NCBI RefSeq assembly: GCF_022179645.1
Contig: NZ_BPRA01000012.1
Location: 62,001 to 126,000 of the forward strand
Direction: 5' to 3'
DNA length: 64,000 bases
Origin: Methylobacterium thuringiense
GTDB taxonomy: Bacteria > Pseudomonadota > Alphaproteobacteria > Rhizobiales > Beijerinckiaceae
Notes under the pieces: generated by a model
Told to the model about the DNA's origin: nothing
What the model saw: the letters and a program-made list of their open reading frames with translations, nothing else
The model's database searches: none
Made by a program: the position numbers and the translations under genes
Part shown: positions 44,103 through 53,467 of the stretch, piece by piece
Numbering within the stretch: position 1 is the first letter of the stretch
Layout: each line of letters begins with the position of its first letter

Positions 44103-46235
44103 CTAAACCGCGAGTCCGACCTCCACGAGGTTGTCGCTGAAGGTCGGCGAGTGGCCCATGCCACCGTACTTCGAGGACGAGACCACGTTCACCGCGCCGT
44201 CCCGGTTCAGCGAGTGCCAGTACCCCAGCGAGGCCACGACGAGGCCCGGCGGTACGTCCTCGGTCACCTGGGCCTGCCCATGGAAGGTGCCGCGTTCGTT
44301 GAAGACGCGCACCAGCGCGCCCTCGGTGATCTGCCGGCCCGAAGCGTCGGATGGATTGATCAGGATTGCCTGCTCGCCCTGGCGGGCGATCTTGTGGGCC
44401 TCGTTCGCGTATTGCGAGTTGAGGAAGCCGTGGCTCTTCGGCGAGACGATGTTGAGCGGGAAGCGTGCGGCGAGCGCCCCGTTCGTCTCGGGCCGCTCGT
44501 TGGCCGGCACATAGCCGGGCAGGGGGTCGAGGGCCTCGCCGCCCTGTTCGGCCTCGTACATCTGCCGGAAGGGCGGGGCGACGAAGTTGCCGTTATCGAG
44601 CGCTCCTTGCGAGAAAAACTCGCACTTGCCGGACGGCGTCGGGAAGTTACCCTCGGCATGCGGCGTGCGAGTTTCGGCATCGCCGATGTTCAGGCGGTAC
44701 CAGCCCTGCTCGCGGAAGTGCTCCATGCTGGCGCCGGCCATCTTGGGGCTGTCCCAGTCGAGATACCACTCCATCAGCTCGGTCTCGCTCATGGAGAATT
44801 GCGGGTCGTCGAAGCCGAAGCGCTTGGCGAGACGCCGAAACAGCTCGGCGTTGGAGACGGTTTCGCCGGGCGGCTCGATCGCCTTCTGGTTCAGCGTGAA
44901 AAAGAAGTGCCCCCACGAGAACATCATGTCGTCGTGCTCGGCCGCCATCGTGGCCGGCAGCAGGATGTCGGCATAGCGGGCCGTGTCGGTGACGAAATGC
45001 TCGCTCACGACCGTGAACAGGTCTTCGCGGGCGAGGCCCTTCTTGATGGCGGCGGTCTCGGTCGAGTTCGAGACCGGGTTGGCGTTGTAGACCATCAACG
45101 CGTGGATACCGGGGCTGAGTCCGGCCTCGCCGTTCAGCACCGCGCCGAGCTTCAGCACGTTCACGGCGCGGGTGCCCTGCGGGATCCAGTCCGGCCGGCA
45201 GACGCGGTCCCAGTGCACCGGGAATTCCCAGAGCGGCATCTGGTAGACGCCGCCGCCGGGGTCCTTCCAGGCCCCGGTGAGAGCCGGCAGCGAGAAGATC
45301 GCGCGCAAGGCCTGCGCACCGCCGGCACTGCGTTCGACGGCCACGCCCGGCCGGATCGCAGCGTTGCGAGTCGTCGCGTATTCGTGCGCCAGCATGCGGA
45401 TGTCCGCCGCCGGCACACCGCAGATTTTTTCCGCGTATTCGGGCGTAAAGGGCTCTGCCCGCTCCTTCAGCTGGTCGAACCCGACCGTGTATTGCTCGAC
45501 ATATTCGGAATCGATCAGGTTGCCGTTGATGATGCAGTGGATCAGCGACATCGCCAGCGCGCCGTCTGTGCCGGGCTTCGGCATGATGTGCCAGTCGGCT
45601 TCCTTTGCCGTGCGCGAGCGGTAGGGGTCGATCACCACCACCTTGGCACCGGCGCGCTGCGCTTCCTTCACCACGTGCCAGTGGTGGATGTTGGTGGAAA
45701 TCGAGTTGCAGCCCCAAATGATGATGTACTTCGACTGGGTGAAGCTCATCGGATCGAGGCCGTTGGTCGGCCCGACGGTGAGCAGCCAGGCCGTGCACGA
45801 GCCGGAGCCGCAGAAGGTCTTCTCCGCGACGCTCGCGCCGAGCTTGTTGAAGAACGCGTCGCCGACGGTGAGGCCCTGCACCACGCCCTCGTTGCCGAGG
45901 TAGTTGTAAGGGAGGATCGCCTCGCGGCCGTGGGTATCGCGGACCTCGCTGAAGCGGGCGTGGATCTCGTCCAGAGCCTCGGTCCAGCTGATGCGGGTGA
46001 ACTGGCCCGAGCCCTTCGGGCCGGAGCGGCGCATCGGGTAGAGCACCCGGTCGGGATTGTAGTGATGCCGCTCGAAGTCGTTGATCTTGCCGCACAGCGC
46101 GCCGCGGGTCATCGGATGGTCCGGATTGCCCTTAACGTGGATCAGCCGGCCCTCCTCGATCGTGTAGATCATCGAGCAGGTGTCGGGGCAGTCGTGCGGA
46201 CAGGCGCCGAGCTTGGTGGTTTGCGTGGCAGGCAT
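44103..46235 (-). CDS. Molybdopterin-dependent oxidoreductase (DMSO reductase family)
   Basis: A 710-residue soluble enzyme. CPHDCPDTCS and later GALCGK give four Cys for a [4Fe-4S] cluster; FCGSGSCTAW is the region of the Mo ligand, and the C-terminal domain (from ~580, ILINPSDASGRQITEGALVRVFNERG) is the molybdopterin-dinucleotide fold. No Tat signal, so it is cytoplasmic. No electron-transfer or membrane subunit is adjacent, so donor, acceptor and substrate are unknown; it belongs to the BisC/formate-dehydrogenase-like COG0243 group. GGGAGAG precedes ATG 46235. An AT-rich spot with TATAAT (46310-46315, minus strand) may be its -10 element. Confidence 0.88.
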   Translation of the reverse strand: MPATQTTKLGACPHDCPDTCSMIYTIEEGRLIHVKGNPDHPMTRGALCGKINDFERHHYNPDRVLYPMRRSGPKGSGQFTRISWTEALDEIHARFSEVRDTHGREAILPYNYLGNEGVVQGLTVGDAFFNKLGASVAEKTFCGSGSCTAWLLTVGPTNGLDPMSFTQSKYIIIWGCNSISTNIHHWHVVKEAQRAGAKVVVIDPYRSRTAKEADWHIMPKPGTDGALAMSLIHCIINGNLIDSEYVEQYTVGFDQLKERAEPFTPEYAEKICGVPAADIRMLAHEYATTRNAAIRPGVAVERSAGGAQALRAIFSLPALTGAWKDPGGGVYQMPLWEFPVHWDRVCRPDWIPQGTRAVNVLKLGAVLNGEAGLSPGIHALMVYNANPVSNSTETAAIKKGLAREDLFTVVSEHFVTDTARYADILLPATMAAEHDDMMFSWGHFFFTLNQKAIEPPGETVSNAELFRRLAKRFGFDDPQFSMSETELMEWYLDWDSPKMAGASMEHFREQGWYRLNIGDAETRTPHAEGNFPTPSGKCEFFSQGALDNGNFVAPPFRQMYEAEQGGEALDPLPGYVPANERPETNGALAARFPLNIVSPKSHGFLNSQYANEAHKIARQGEQAILINPSDASGRQITEGALVRVFNERGTFHGQAQVTEDVPPGLVVASLGYWHSLNRDGAVNVVSSSKYGGMGHSPTFSDNLVEVGLAV

Positions 46236-46389
46236 CGGCGTGTCTCTCCCGGCAGGCGCCTTGAGGCGCTTTTGTGCCGGGAGGATTTCGCGGGCGCGCT
46301 TTTAAGTCAATTATAATTCTAAGAACGGGGTCTCGCCCAACCCCGGCATCGCGAGGCAAGGCGCCGATCCGGTCGTCGAACGTCCCGTT

Positions 46390-46950
46390 TCAGCCGGCCG
46401 CGTAGCGAAGAAACGTCACGGCCGTCTCGCCGTAGTCGCGCCGTTCTAACGCCGAAAAACCCGGCGGCAGGACCAGGGACACCGCAGCCGATTCCTCGAC
46501 GAGGACGAGGGCGTCCTGCTCCAGCCAGCCGCCCTCTGCGGCGGAGACGAGCGCCTTCGGAGCGAGGTCGCGGCCGTAGGGCGGATCGCAGAAGACCAGC
46601 GAGAACCGGCCGATCGCCTGGGCCAGCCCGAGCTTCGTCGCGTCGCGCCGGTAGAGGCGGGTGGTGCCCTCGAGCCCCAACGCCTCGATGTTTTCGCGAA
46701 TGAGCCCGCGGGCTTCCGCGCCCTCGTCGACCAGCAGCGCGTAGGCCGCGCCACGCGAGAGTGCCTCGATGCTGAGGGCACCGGTGCCCGCGAACAGGTC
46801 GAGGACGCGGGCGCCTTCGACGGCATCGCCGTAGGCATGGACGAGCACGTTGAACAGCGCCTCGCGCAGCCGGTCCGAGGTCGGCCGGATCGCGTCGGTG
46901 CGCGGGCCGCGCAGCGCGCGCCCGCGCAATTCTCCCCCGACAATCCTCAT
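46390..46950 (-). CDS. rsmD: 16S rRNA (guanine966-N2)-methyltransferase
   Basis: A 186-residue class-I methyltransferase acting on assembled 30S subunits. MRIVGGELRGRALRGP, RPTSDRLREALFNVL, the SAM loop VLDLFAGTGALSIEALSRGA and the catalytic LVFCDPPYG are all present. It follows rluB on the same strand with 73 bases between; the rluB-rsmD order is usual in this group. Confidence 0.95.
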   Translation of the reverse strand: MRIVGGELRGRALRGPRTDAIRPTSDRLREALFNVLVHAYGDAVEGARVLDLFAGTGALSIEALSRGAAYALLVDEGAEARGLIRENIEALGLEGTTRLYRRDATKLGLAQAIGRFSLVFCDPPYGRDLAPKALVSAAEGGWLEQDALVLVEESAAVSLVLPPGFSALERRDYGETAVTFLRYAAG

Positions 46951-47023
46951 CGGTTCGCAGAAGTGCCGATCATAGGGGCCATGAACTCACCGCCCGTCGA
47001 AACGGGCAGTCGTCCCTTCGGGA

Positions 47024-49021
47024 TCATTTCCCCGCACGGGGCGGACGACCACCGCCGCGGGAATCCGGCTTGCCGCCGAAACCACCCGGACGCCCGCCGG
47101 GCTTTCCGCCCTTGAAGCCGCCACCGGGACGGCCAGCGCCGGCCTTAAAGCCGCCGCCGCCGGGTCGATCGCTGCGGAACCCACCTGGACGGTCACCGCC
47201 ACCGGGACGGTCGCTGCGGAACCCGCCCGGGCGATCACCGCCGGGCTTGAAGCTGCGACCGGCGCCGGGGCGTCCGCCAGCAGGCTTGTCCGCCCGGAAG
47301 CCGCCACCGGCAGGGCGATCGGACCGCCCACCGGGTCCGGGCCGGCCTTCGCCGCCCTTGAAGCCGCCGCGGTCGCCGACGGGGCGATCACCCCGGAATC
47401 CGCCCGGGCGTTCGCTACGACCAGCCCCACCCTCGGGACGATCACGGCCACCACCGAAGGAGCGCGGACGCTCTTCGCTACGGTTGGCCCCGCCCTCGGG
47501 ACGGTCGCGACCGCCGCCGAAGGAGCGCGGACGCTCTTCGCCACGAAAACCACCCGAGCGTTCGCCGCCCTGTGGGCGGTCCCGCGGCGGGCCACGGCGC
47601 TCGCCGCGATCCTCGAAATTCTCGCGCCGGGGCGGCGCGTCGCCATCCTGCCGGCGCGGACGCGCATCGGCACGTGGGGCGCGGTCGTCTCCGGAACGCT
47701 GCGGGCGCTCCTCCTGCGTGCGGAAACGGGTCCGGCGATGCGGCTCGGGCGCCGGAACCTCGGGGCTCGGCTGCAGACGCTCCACCAGGACGCGGCGGTC
47801 GCCAGCCGTCTGGATCGCGCCGACGCGCTCGCGGCCACGCTCGGCCGCTGCGGCTCGCGAGGCTTTGGGATCGGCGCCGCGGCGCGGAATCTTGGTGCCG
47901 TGCGGCTTCTCGACATTGTCGTCGGCACGCCAGATCGACTCGCGCGGGCCTGCGCTCATGCCGCCGGTCGGCACACGGGCGGGTGCCGCAGGACGGGCCG
48001 GCCGCGACGGATCGCGGCCCTGGCGGTCGAAGCTCGGCCGGCCGTAGCTCGGCTCGCGCGAACGTCCGCCCTCGCGCGGGGCCTTCTGGCCCTGGGAGCC
48101 TGCCCGCTCGGCAGAGGCCGCTGCTGGCTTCTTCGGCTTGCCGAAAGGAGCGATCGGCTCGCGCGTCGGGCTCTCGAAATCGACGCCGGCCTGCTCGGAG
48201 AGGGTTTTGCCGAGCTGCTCCTTGAGCACCTTGGTGCGGATTTCCTCGACGAGGCCGACCTCGAGATCACCAAGCTGGAAGGGGCCGAACGAGAGGCGGA
48301 TCAGCCGGTTCACGGACAGTCCGAGATGTTCGAGGATCCGCTTGACCTCGCGATTCTTGCCTTCGCGCAGACCCAGCGTCAGCCAGATGTTGTCACCCTG
48401 CGCCCGGTCGAGATGCGCCTCGACGGGGCCATATTCCATGCCGTCGATGGTGACGCCCTTGCGGAGCTTGTCGAGTTCCACCTGCGTGATCTCGCCGAAG
48501 GCCCGCACTCGGTACTTGCGCAGCCAACCGGTATCGGGATGGGCGATGACCTTGGCGAGACCGCCGTCGTTGGTCAGCAGCAGCAGACCTTCGGTATTGA
48601 TGTCGAGCCGGCCGATCGCGACGACGCGTGGCAATTCCTCGGGAACGACATCGAAAACCGTCTGACGGCCCTCGGGATCGCGCGCGGTCGTCACCACGCC
48701 GCGCGGCTTATGCAAGATCCAGAGGCGGGTGCGCTCGCGGACCGGCAACGGCTCGCCATCAACGGTGATGCGATCGGATTCCGTCACGTTGATCGCCGGC
48801 GAAGCCAGGATTTTCCCGTTCAGGGTGACGCGCCCAGCCTCGATCATCGCCTCGACATCGCGGCGCGAAGCAACACCGGCTCGGGCGATCGCCTTCGCGA
48901 TGCGTTCACCCTCCGGAGTTGCAGGAAGCACCTCGGGGGTCGCAGGAATCACATCATCGCCGCGCGGGGCTTCCGCCATGCGGGTTTCGTCATCGGGAGT
49001 GTCGTTCATGGTCGATGCCAT
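47024..49021 (-). CDS. rluB: RluB-type pseudouridine synthase with long RG-rich tail
   Basis: Makes pseudouridine in 23S rRNA (position 2605 in E. coli, if truly RluB). Residues ~38-95 are an S4 RNA-binding domain (RIAKAIARAGVASRRDVEAMI), ~97-280 the RsuA-family catalytic domain with Asp140 in GRLDINTEGLLLLTNDG. The remaining ~380 residues are a disordered tail rich in Arg, Gly, Asp and Pro, with unit ERPRSFGGGRDRPEGGA occurring twice and GGDRPGGFRSDRPGG twice. Usual RluB is under 300 residues, so the tail more than doubles it; RG-rich tails bind RNA in other proteins. The start could also be ATG 49006. Confidence 0.92.
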   Translation of the reverse strand: MASTMNDTPDDETRMAEAPRGDDVIPATPEVLPATPEGERIAKAIARAGVASRRDVEAMIEAGRVTLNGKILASPAINVTESDRITVDGEPLPVRERTRLWILHKPRGVVTTARDPEGRQTVFDVVPEELPRVVAIGRLDINTEGLLLLTNDGGLAKVIAHPDTGWLRKYRVRAFGEITQVELDKLRKGVTIDGMEYGPVEAHLDRAQGDNIWLTLGLREGKNREVKRILEHLGLSVNRLIRLSFGPFQLGDLEVGLVEEIRTKVLKEQLGKTLSEQAGVDFESPTREPIAPFGKPKKPAAASAERAGSQGQKAPREGGRSREPSYGRPSFDRQGRDPSRPARPAAPARVPTGGMSAGPRESIWRADDNVEKPHGTKIPRRGADPKASRAAAAERGRERVGAIQTAGDRRVLVERLQPSPEVPAPEPHRRTRFRTQEERPQRSGDDRAPRADARPRRQDGDAPPRRENFEDRGERRGPPRDRPQGGERSGGFRGEERPRSFGGGRDRPEGGANRSEERPRSFGGGRDRPEGGAGRSERPGGFRGDRPVGDRGGFKGGEGRPGPGGRSDRPAGGGFRADKPAGGRPGAGRSFKPGGDRPGGFRSDRPGGGDRPGGFRSDRPGGGGFKAGAGRPGGGFKGGKPGGRPGGFGGKPDSRGGGRPPRAGK

Positions 49022-49158
49022 AACAGAGCGCGTCGCCCGTTGCGAGGCGCCTGTTCGCCGGCCAACGGCACGCCGGCGATGTTACGGATGCATGGGAGCA
49101 GAGACGGGCAAAGTCACGAAAAAGGCGGCCGAAGCCGCCCTTCACTATCCGAATCGGA

Positions 49159-49335
49159 TCAGAGTCGCGGTGCGCGTCCGCGCACAGCGCCCACTACCGC
49201 CGAGATCAGAAACAGTGCGACCGCCACGAAGCAGATGATCTTGGCCGCTTCCATGGCCGTGCCGGCGACACCGCCGAACCCCAGGACTGCAGCGATCAAC
49301 GCGACGACGAGAAACGTGACGGCCCAACCAAGCAT
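49159..49335 (-). CDS. DUF1328 (YtjA-like) small membrane protein, 58 aa
   Basis: Too short for routine calling but clear: [20 protein letters not shown] starts the protein, [20 protein letters not shown] follows, and it ends AVRGRAPRL. This is the two-helix DUF1328 pattern. AGGAG lies six bases before ATG 49335. Small membrane proteins of this family are often stress-induced; the molecular role is unknown. The CsbD gene is just upstream on the same strand. Confidence 0.88.
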   Translation of the reverse strand: MLGWAVTFLVVALIAAVLGFGGVAGTAMEAAKIICFVAVALFLISAVVGAVRGRAPRL

Positions 49336-49408
49336 GGTGGTCTCCTGCAGTCCTTCGGGAACCTAATGGCCAAGCTGCGAAATCGTTCCGCCTCTCCGGC
49401 AATTTTCC

Positions 49409-49612
49409 CTAGAGTTTGCGCTTCACTGCGTCCGCGCCGTCCTTGACCGCGTCCTTGGCGTCGCCAACCGTCTTCTGCGCCTCGCCCTTGAGCTCTTGGG
49501 CCTTGCCTTCGGCCTGAAGCTTCTCGTTGTCGGTAGCCTTACCAATGCCCTGCTTGACGTTGCCGGCGGCCTCGTTGCCGAGACCCTTGATCTTGTCGAC
49601 CGTGCTGCTCAT
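49409..49612 (-). CDS. CsbD-family stress protein, 67 aa
   Basis: A small, very hydrophilic protein: [40 protein letters not shown], then Lys/Ala/Asp repeats. The KxxGxxxEAxGxxKxxxGKxT pattern is diagnostic of CsbD, a general-stress family controlled by sigma-B in Bacillus and commonly by the general stress response in alphaproteobacteria. ATG 49612 is used; a longer reading to 49714 is not family-like. Role unknown; probably natively unfolded. Confidence 0.9.
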   Translation of the reverse strand: MSSTVDKIKGLGNEAAGNVKQGIGKATDNEKLQAEGKAQELKGEAQKTVGDAKDAVKDGADAVKRKL

Positions 49613-49762
49613 GGCGAAGTCTCTTCCCTTCTCCAACGGCGGTGCCGTCTTCGGGAAAGGAACGGCGCTCGGAGCCGCAATGTTCCGCCGATTAACATAC
49701 GGTTCTCCTACCATGCGACGGCTCGCTGCGCCTCCGGTCGAGAGAGATCGCCCGCCTCGGCT

Positions 49763-51868
49763 TCAGGCTGCCGACCGTGTCTTGGCGAGATAGAGCATCT
49801 CGCTGATCTCGTTCAACGGCCGCGGCGGACTGAACAGATAGCCCTGGATCTCCTGAGCTCCCTCGGCGCGCACGGTGGCCAGTTGCGCCTCCGTCTCGAC
49901 TCCCTCGACCAGCGTGGTGATGCCGAGGCTGGTGCCCAGGCCGACGATGGCACGGATGATCGCGCCGGCATCCGAGCGCCCGACGGAATCCCGCACGAAC
50001 GACCGGTCGATCTTGATCTTGTCGAACGGGAAACGCCGCAGGTAGCTGATGCTGGAATAGCCCGTTCCGAAATCGTCCATGGAGATGCGTACGCCCAGCC
50101 GCCGCAGGGTGTGCAAGGTTTCGAGATTCGACTCCGTATCGTCGAGCAGCACGCTTTCGGTGATCTCGAGTTCGAGCCGCGTCGCCTTGAGACCGCTGGC
50201 GGCGAGCGCCATCAGGACGCCCTGCGCGAAGTTGCGGTTGCGCAATTGCAGCGCGGAGACGTTGACCGCGACGCTGATGTCGTCCGGCAGCGTGGCAGCG
50301 TCGCGACAGGCCTGGTTCAGCACCCAATCGCCGAGCGGCACGATCAGGCCGGTTTCTTCGGCAAGCGGAATGAACACGCCGGGGCTGATGAGTCCCCGCT
50401 CCGGGTGCCGCCAGCGCACCAGAGCTTCAACACCCTTGATCCGGTTCTTGTCGAGATCGACGAGCGGCTGGTAGTGCAGTTCGAACCGGCCGTAGGCGAG
50501 GGCCTCACGCAGTTCGCGCTCCATGACGGTGCGTTCCCGCGCCGTCTCGTCCATCTGGGACTCGAACAGGCAATAGGTGCCGCGGCCCGCCGCCTTGGCC
50601 TCGTAGAGCGCCATGTCGGCGTCCTTGAGCAGCCGCTCGATGTCGCGGCCTTCGCCATCGGCGAGTGCGATCCCGACGCTCATGCCGATCTCGATGTTGA
50701 AGCCGTTGAGCTCGTAGGGTGCGCTGATCACGCCGATGAGGCGCTGGGCCAAGGTGACGGCGCCGGCCGTGTCGGCCACGCGGTGAAGCACCGTGAACTC
50801 GTCGCCGCCGAGCCGAGCGACCACGTCGTGACCGCGGACGTGACTGCGCAGCCGATCGGCCACGGCCCGCAGGAGCCCGTCGCCGAGCGCGTGGCCGTAG
50901 CTGTCGTTGACGGGCTTGAAGCGGTCGAGATCGAGGCAGAGCACGGCGAGAGTCAGGCCGTCGCCCGTCTCGGTTACCATCTCGGCGCCGATCTCGCGCA
51001 GGGCCGAGCGGTTCGGCAGGTCGGTGAGCGCATCGTGACGCGCCATATGGATGATGCGTGCCTCGTTGCGGCGACGCTCCGTCACGTCCTCGAAGGTCGC
51101 GACCCATCCGCCACCGGCCATGATCCGGTGGGTCGCCGCGACCACGCGTCCGTCGGCAAGCTCGCGAAGGACCGACTTGGTGGCATCCGCGGTCAACGAT
51201 GTCCGGGTGCCCTCGCTCACGGAATCGACGGTCGCGCCGCTCTTGTAGCGATTGAGCGCGACGAGGATCTCGATGATCTGCCGCTGGCTCATGCCGGGAG
51301 TCAGCGCGGCTTCCTTGAGTTTGAAGATCTCCAGGTAGCGATGATTCCACACGACGAGGCGGCTCTCCGCATCGAACATGCAGAGGCCCTGGGTCATGTT
51401 TTCGAGCGCCGCATCGAAGAGCCGGTTCTGCTCGACGAGCTGAGCGTTGGCCCCCTGGAGCGCCGAGAGGGCCGTCGCGAGCGCCGAACGGGTCCGATGC
51501 TGGTCGCTGACGTCGCTGCCGACGCCGCGATAGCCGAGGAAGCTTCCATCGGGAGCAAAGCGTGGACGCCCGCTGATCTCGAACCAACGGGGCGCGCCGT
51601 CCGGATGCCGGAAGACATAGATCCGGTCACGAAAGGGCTGGTGCGCGGCCATCGCATCGGCAACGTCGCGAAGGCCATAGACCTCGTCGCCGCCCACTCC
51701 GTCATTGGCGGCATAAGCCTCACGGGTGTGGCCGATCAGGGCGGAAGCGGGCAGGCCCATGAAGCGCTCGGCCTCGGCGGACATGTGGGTGAACCGCCCG
51801 GCCAGGTCGGTTTCCCAGAGCCAGTCGGCGGAGATCTGAGCGACTTCTTCGAGTGCGTGCAATGGCAT
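49763..51868 (-). CDS. PAS-PAS-GGDEF-EAL cyclic di-GMP protein
   Basis: A 701-residue cytoplasmic protein: PAS (about 1-120, with WLWETDLAGRFTHMS and GYRGVGSDVSDQ), a second PAS (~145-265), GGDEF (~275-430) and EAL (~440-690). GGDEF is intact (ARLGGDEFTVL) and the inhibitory I-site RGHD stands five residues before it. The EAL domain keeps GVEALVRW, ELEITESVLLDD and MDDFGTGYSSISYL, so both synthesis and hydrolysis of c-di-GMP look possible. No membrane segments. It stands alone; promoter not evident. Confidence 0.93.
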   Translation of the reverse strand: MPLHALEEVAQISADWLWETDLAGRFTHMSAEAERFMGLPASALIGHTREAYAANDGVGGDEVYGLRDVADAMAAHQPFRDRIYVFRHPDGAPRWFEISGRPRFAPDGSFLGYRGVGSDVSDQHRTRSALATALSALQGANAQLVEQNRLFDAALENMTQGLCMFDAESRLVVWNHRYLEIFKLKEAALTPGMSQRQIIEILVALNRYKSGATVDSVSEGTRTSLTADATKSVLRELADGRVVAATHRIMAGGGWVATFEDVTERRRNEARIIHMARHDALTDLPNRSALREIGAEMVTETGDGLTLAVLCLDLDRFKPVNDSYGHALGDGLLRAVADRLRSHVRGHDVVARLGGDEFTVLHRVADTAGAVTLAQRLIGVISAPYELNGFNIEIGMSVGIALADGEGRDIERLLKDADMALYEAKAAGRGTYCLFESQMDETARERTVMERELREALAYGRFELHYQPLVDLDKNRIKGVEALVRWRHPERGLISPGVFIPLAEETGLIVPLGDWVLNQACRDAATLPDDISVAVNVSALQLRNRNFAQGVLMALAASGLKATRLELEITESVLLDDTESNLETLHTLRRLGVRISMDDFGTGYSSISYLRRFPFDKIKIDRSFVRDSVGRSDAGAIIRAIVGLGTSLGITTLVEGVETEAQLATVRAEGAQEIQGYLFSPPRPLNEISEMLYLAKTRSAA

Positions 51869-52084
51869 GGGAATACCGCGGGAGATGACTGAATCTCCAC
51901 GGCAAGCGTTAAGAAATGTTCATGCCGAAGTAATAGGCAGATTGCCCGAGAAGTGATCGGAATAGGGTTTCCGTACGCCGATAGCCGTCGTCACTGACTG
52001 ATATCACAGAGGCACGGGATCACTGAGGGGAGCCGAAAAGCCACGTCGCGGTTACTCTCGACCGGGAGGCCAGGACAGCAACGG

Positions 52085-53008
52085 ATGATCGAAGACAACG
52101 CTGAAAATCTCTTTCCCGGCTTCGAAGCGCTGTGGATAGGCACGCCGACCGGCCGCTGGTTCGCCCGTGCGGGAGGTCCGGCTGACGCGCCGGCCCTGCT
52201 CCTGCTGCACGGATTCCCTCAGACGCACGCGATGTGGCATCGCATCGCTCCGGCTCTTGCGACGCACCATCGGGTGATCTGCCTGGACCTCAAGGGTTAC
52301 GGCTGGTCCGATGCGCCCGGCAGTGCAGCGGACCATTCGGCCTATGCCAAGCGGACGATGGGCCGCGAGATCGCCGACGTGATGGAGCGGATCGGCCATG
52401 TCCGGTTCGCCCTGGCCGGCCACGACCGTGGCGCGCGCGTCGCCTATCGCCTTGCCCTCGATGAACCCGGAAGGATCGAGCGGCTGGCGCTCCTCGATAT
52501 CGTGCCGACGGCGATCCAGTGGGAGCGCATCGCCGCAAGCCCGGAGACGAATCCGCACTGGCCGTTCCTGGCGAAGCCCGCACCGGAGCCGGAACGCGTG
52601 ATCGGCGGCGATCCGGACGCATATTTCGAAGGCCTGCTGCGGGAGTGGACGGGCACGCACGACCTCTCGGCCTTCGCACCGGCGGCGCTGGAACTCTACC
52701 GGCAGGGCTGGAACGTGCCTGAACGCATCCATGCCATGTGCGAGGACTATCGCGCCGGAGGCCCCGACGGACCTGATCGCGCTGCGGACCAGGCCGATCT
52801 CACAGACGGGAAGACGCTGCCGATGCCCGTCCTCGTTCTCGCGAGCAGCGACTACCTCGACAAGGACAAGCCGGAAAGTGCGCTCGCCGTGTGGCGACGA
52901 ACCTTCGCGCCGGGGGCGACGGGCCGCACCATCGCCAGCGGGCATTTTTTGGCCGAGGAAAACCCTACCGAAACGCTCGCTGCGCTCACGGCGTTCTTCC
53001 GGGTTTAA
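52085..53008 (+). CDS. Alpha/beta hydrolase, fluoroacetate/haloacetate dehalogenase-like
   Basis: A 307-residue protein closely patterned on fluoroacetate dehalogenase: nucleophile Asp114 in AGHDRGARVAYRLALDEP with the two Arg that hold the carboxylate, Asp138 in ALLDIVPT, halide-pocket His158-Trp159 (NPHWPFLAKPAPEPE), Tyr222 in CEDYRAG and His287 in SGHFLAEE. All catalytic residues known from the Rhodopseudomonas enzyme RPA1163 have counterparts. Cleavage of the C-F or C-Cl bond of haloacetates is therefore plausible; other small esters or epoxides remain possible. Its stop overlaps the convergent tadA stop by four bases. Confidence 0.85.
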   Translation: MIEDNAENLFPGFEALWIGTPTGRWFARAGGPADAPALLLLHGFPQTHAMWHRIAPALATHHRVICLDLKGYGWSDAPGSAADHSAYAKRTMGREIADVMERIGHVRFALAGHDRGARVAYRLALDEPGRIERLALLDIVPTAIQWERIAASPETNPHWPFLAKPAPEPERVIGGDPDAYFEGLLREWTGTHDLSAFAPAALELYRQGWNVPERIHAMCEDYRAGGPDGPDRAADQADLTDGKTLPMPVLVLASSDYLDKDKPESALAVWRRTFAPGATGRTIASGHFLAEENPTETLAALTAFFRV

Positions 53009-53460
53009 CCGCCGTCGACCCGCCGGGCCTGGAAGAAGGCCCTGAGGAGGGTGGCGGCCTCGGCTTCGCGAAAACCGCCATAGACTTCAGGCGCGTGATG
53101 GCAGGTCGGCTGGTTGAAGACGCGCGGGCCATGCTCGACGCCGCCGCCCTTTGGATCGGCGGCCCCATAATAGAGCCGGCGGATGCGGGCGAAGGAGATG
53201 GCGCCGGCGCACATCGCACAAGGCTCCAGCGTCACATAGAGATCGCAGCCGACGAGCCGTTCGTCGCCGATGGCGGCACAGGCGGCGCGGATCGCCAGGA
53301 TCTCGGCGTGGGCCGTCGGATCGTGAAGCGTTCGGGGGCGGTTGCCGGCGACGGCCAGCACGACACCGTCGCGGACGACCGCCGCGCCGACGGGCACTTC
53401 GCCGAGGGCTGCCGCTTCTCGCGCGGCGTCGAAGGCGAGACTGAGCGGGTCGAGGCTCAC
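53005..53460 (-). CDS. tadA: tRNA-specific adenosine deaminase
   Basis: Deaminates A34 of tRNA-Arg(ACG) to inosine. The 151-residue cytidine-deaminase-fold protein has TAHAEILAIR with the zinc His and catalytic Glu, and TLEPCAMCAGAISFARI with the two zinc Cys. GVEHGPRVFNQPTCHHAPEVYGG is the tRNA-facing end found in TadA. Normal length. It lies seven bases after purD on the same strand. Confidence 0.95.
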   Translation of the reverse strand: MSLDPLSLAFDAAREAAALGEVPVGAAVVRDGVVLAVAGNRPRTLHDPTAHAEILAIRAACAAIGDERLVGCDLYVTLEPCAMCAGAISFARIRRLYYGAADPKGGGVEHGPRVFNQPTCHHAPEVYGGFREAEAATLLRAFFQARRVDGG

Positions 53461-53467
53461 GGCACCC

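Noticed and set aside
43221-46316. A 1,031-codon plus-strand frame
   Set aside because: Antisense to hemF and the molybdopterin enzyme, both certain; no family features and no ribosome binding site.
47070-48047. A Pro/Arg-rich 325-codon plus-strand frame
   Set aside because: It is the complement of the Gly/Arg repeats in the rluB tail; its PPGRP repeats are exactly what that complement must give.
49496-51892. A 798-codon plus-strand frame
   Set aside because: Antisense to the PAS-GGDEF-EAL gene, whose motifs are intact.
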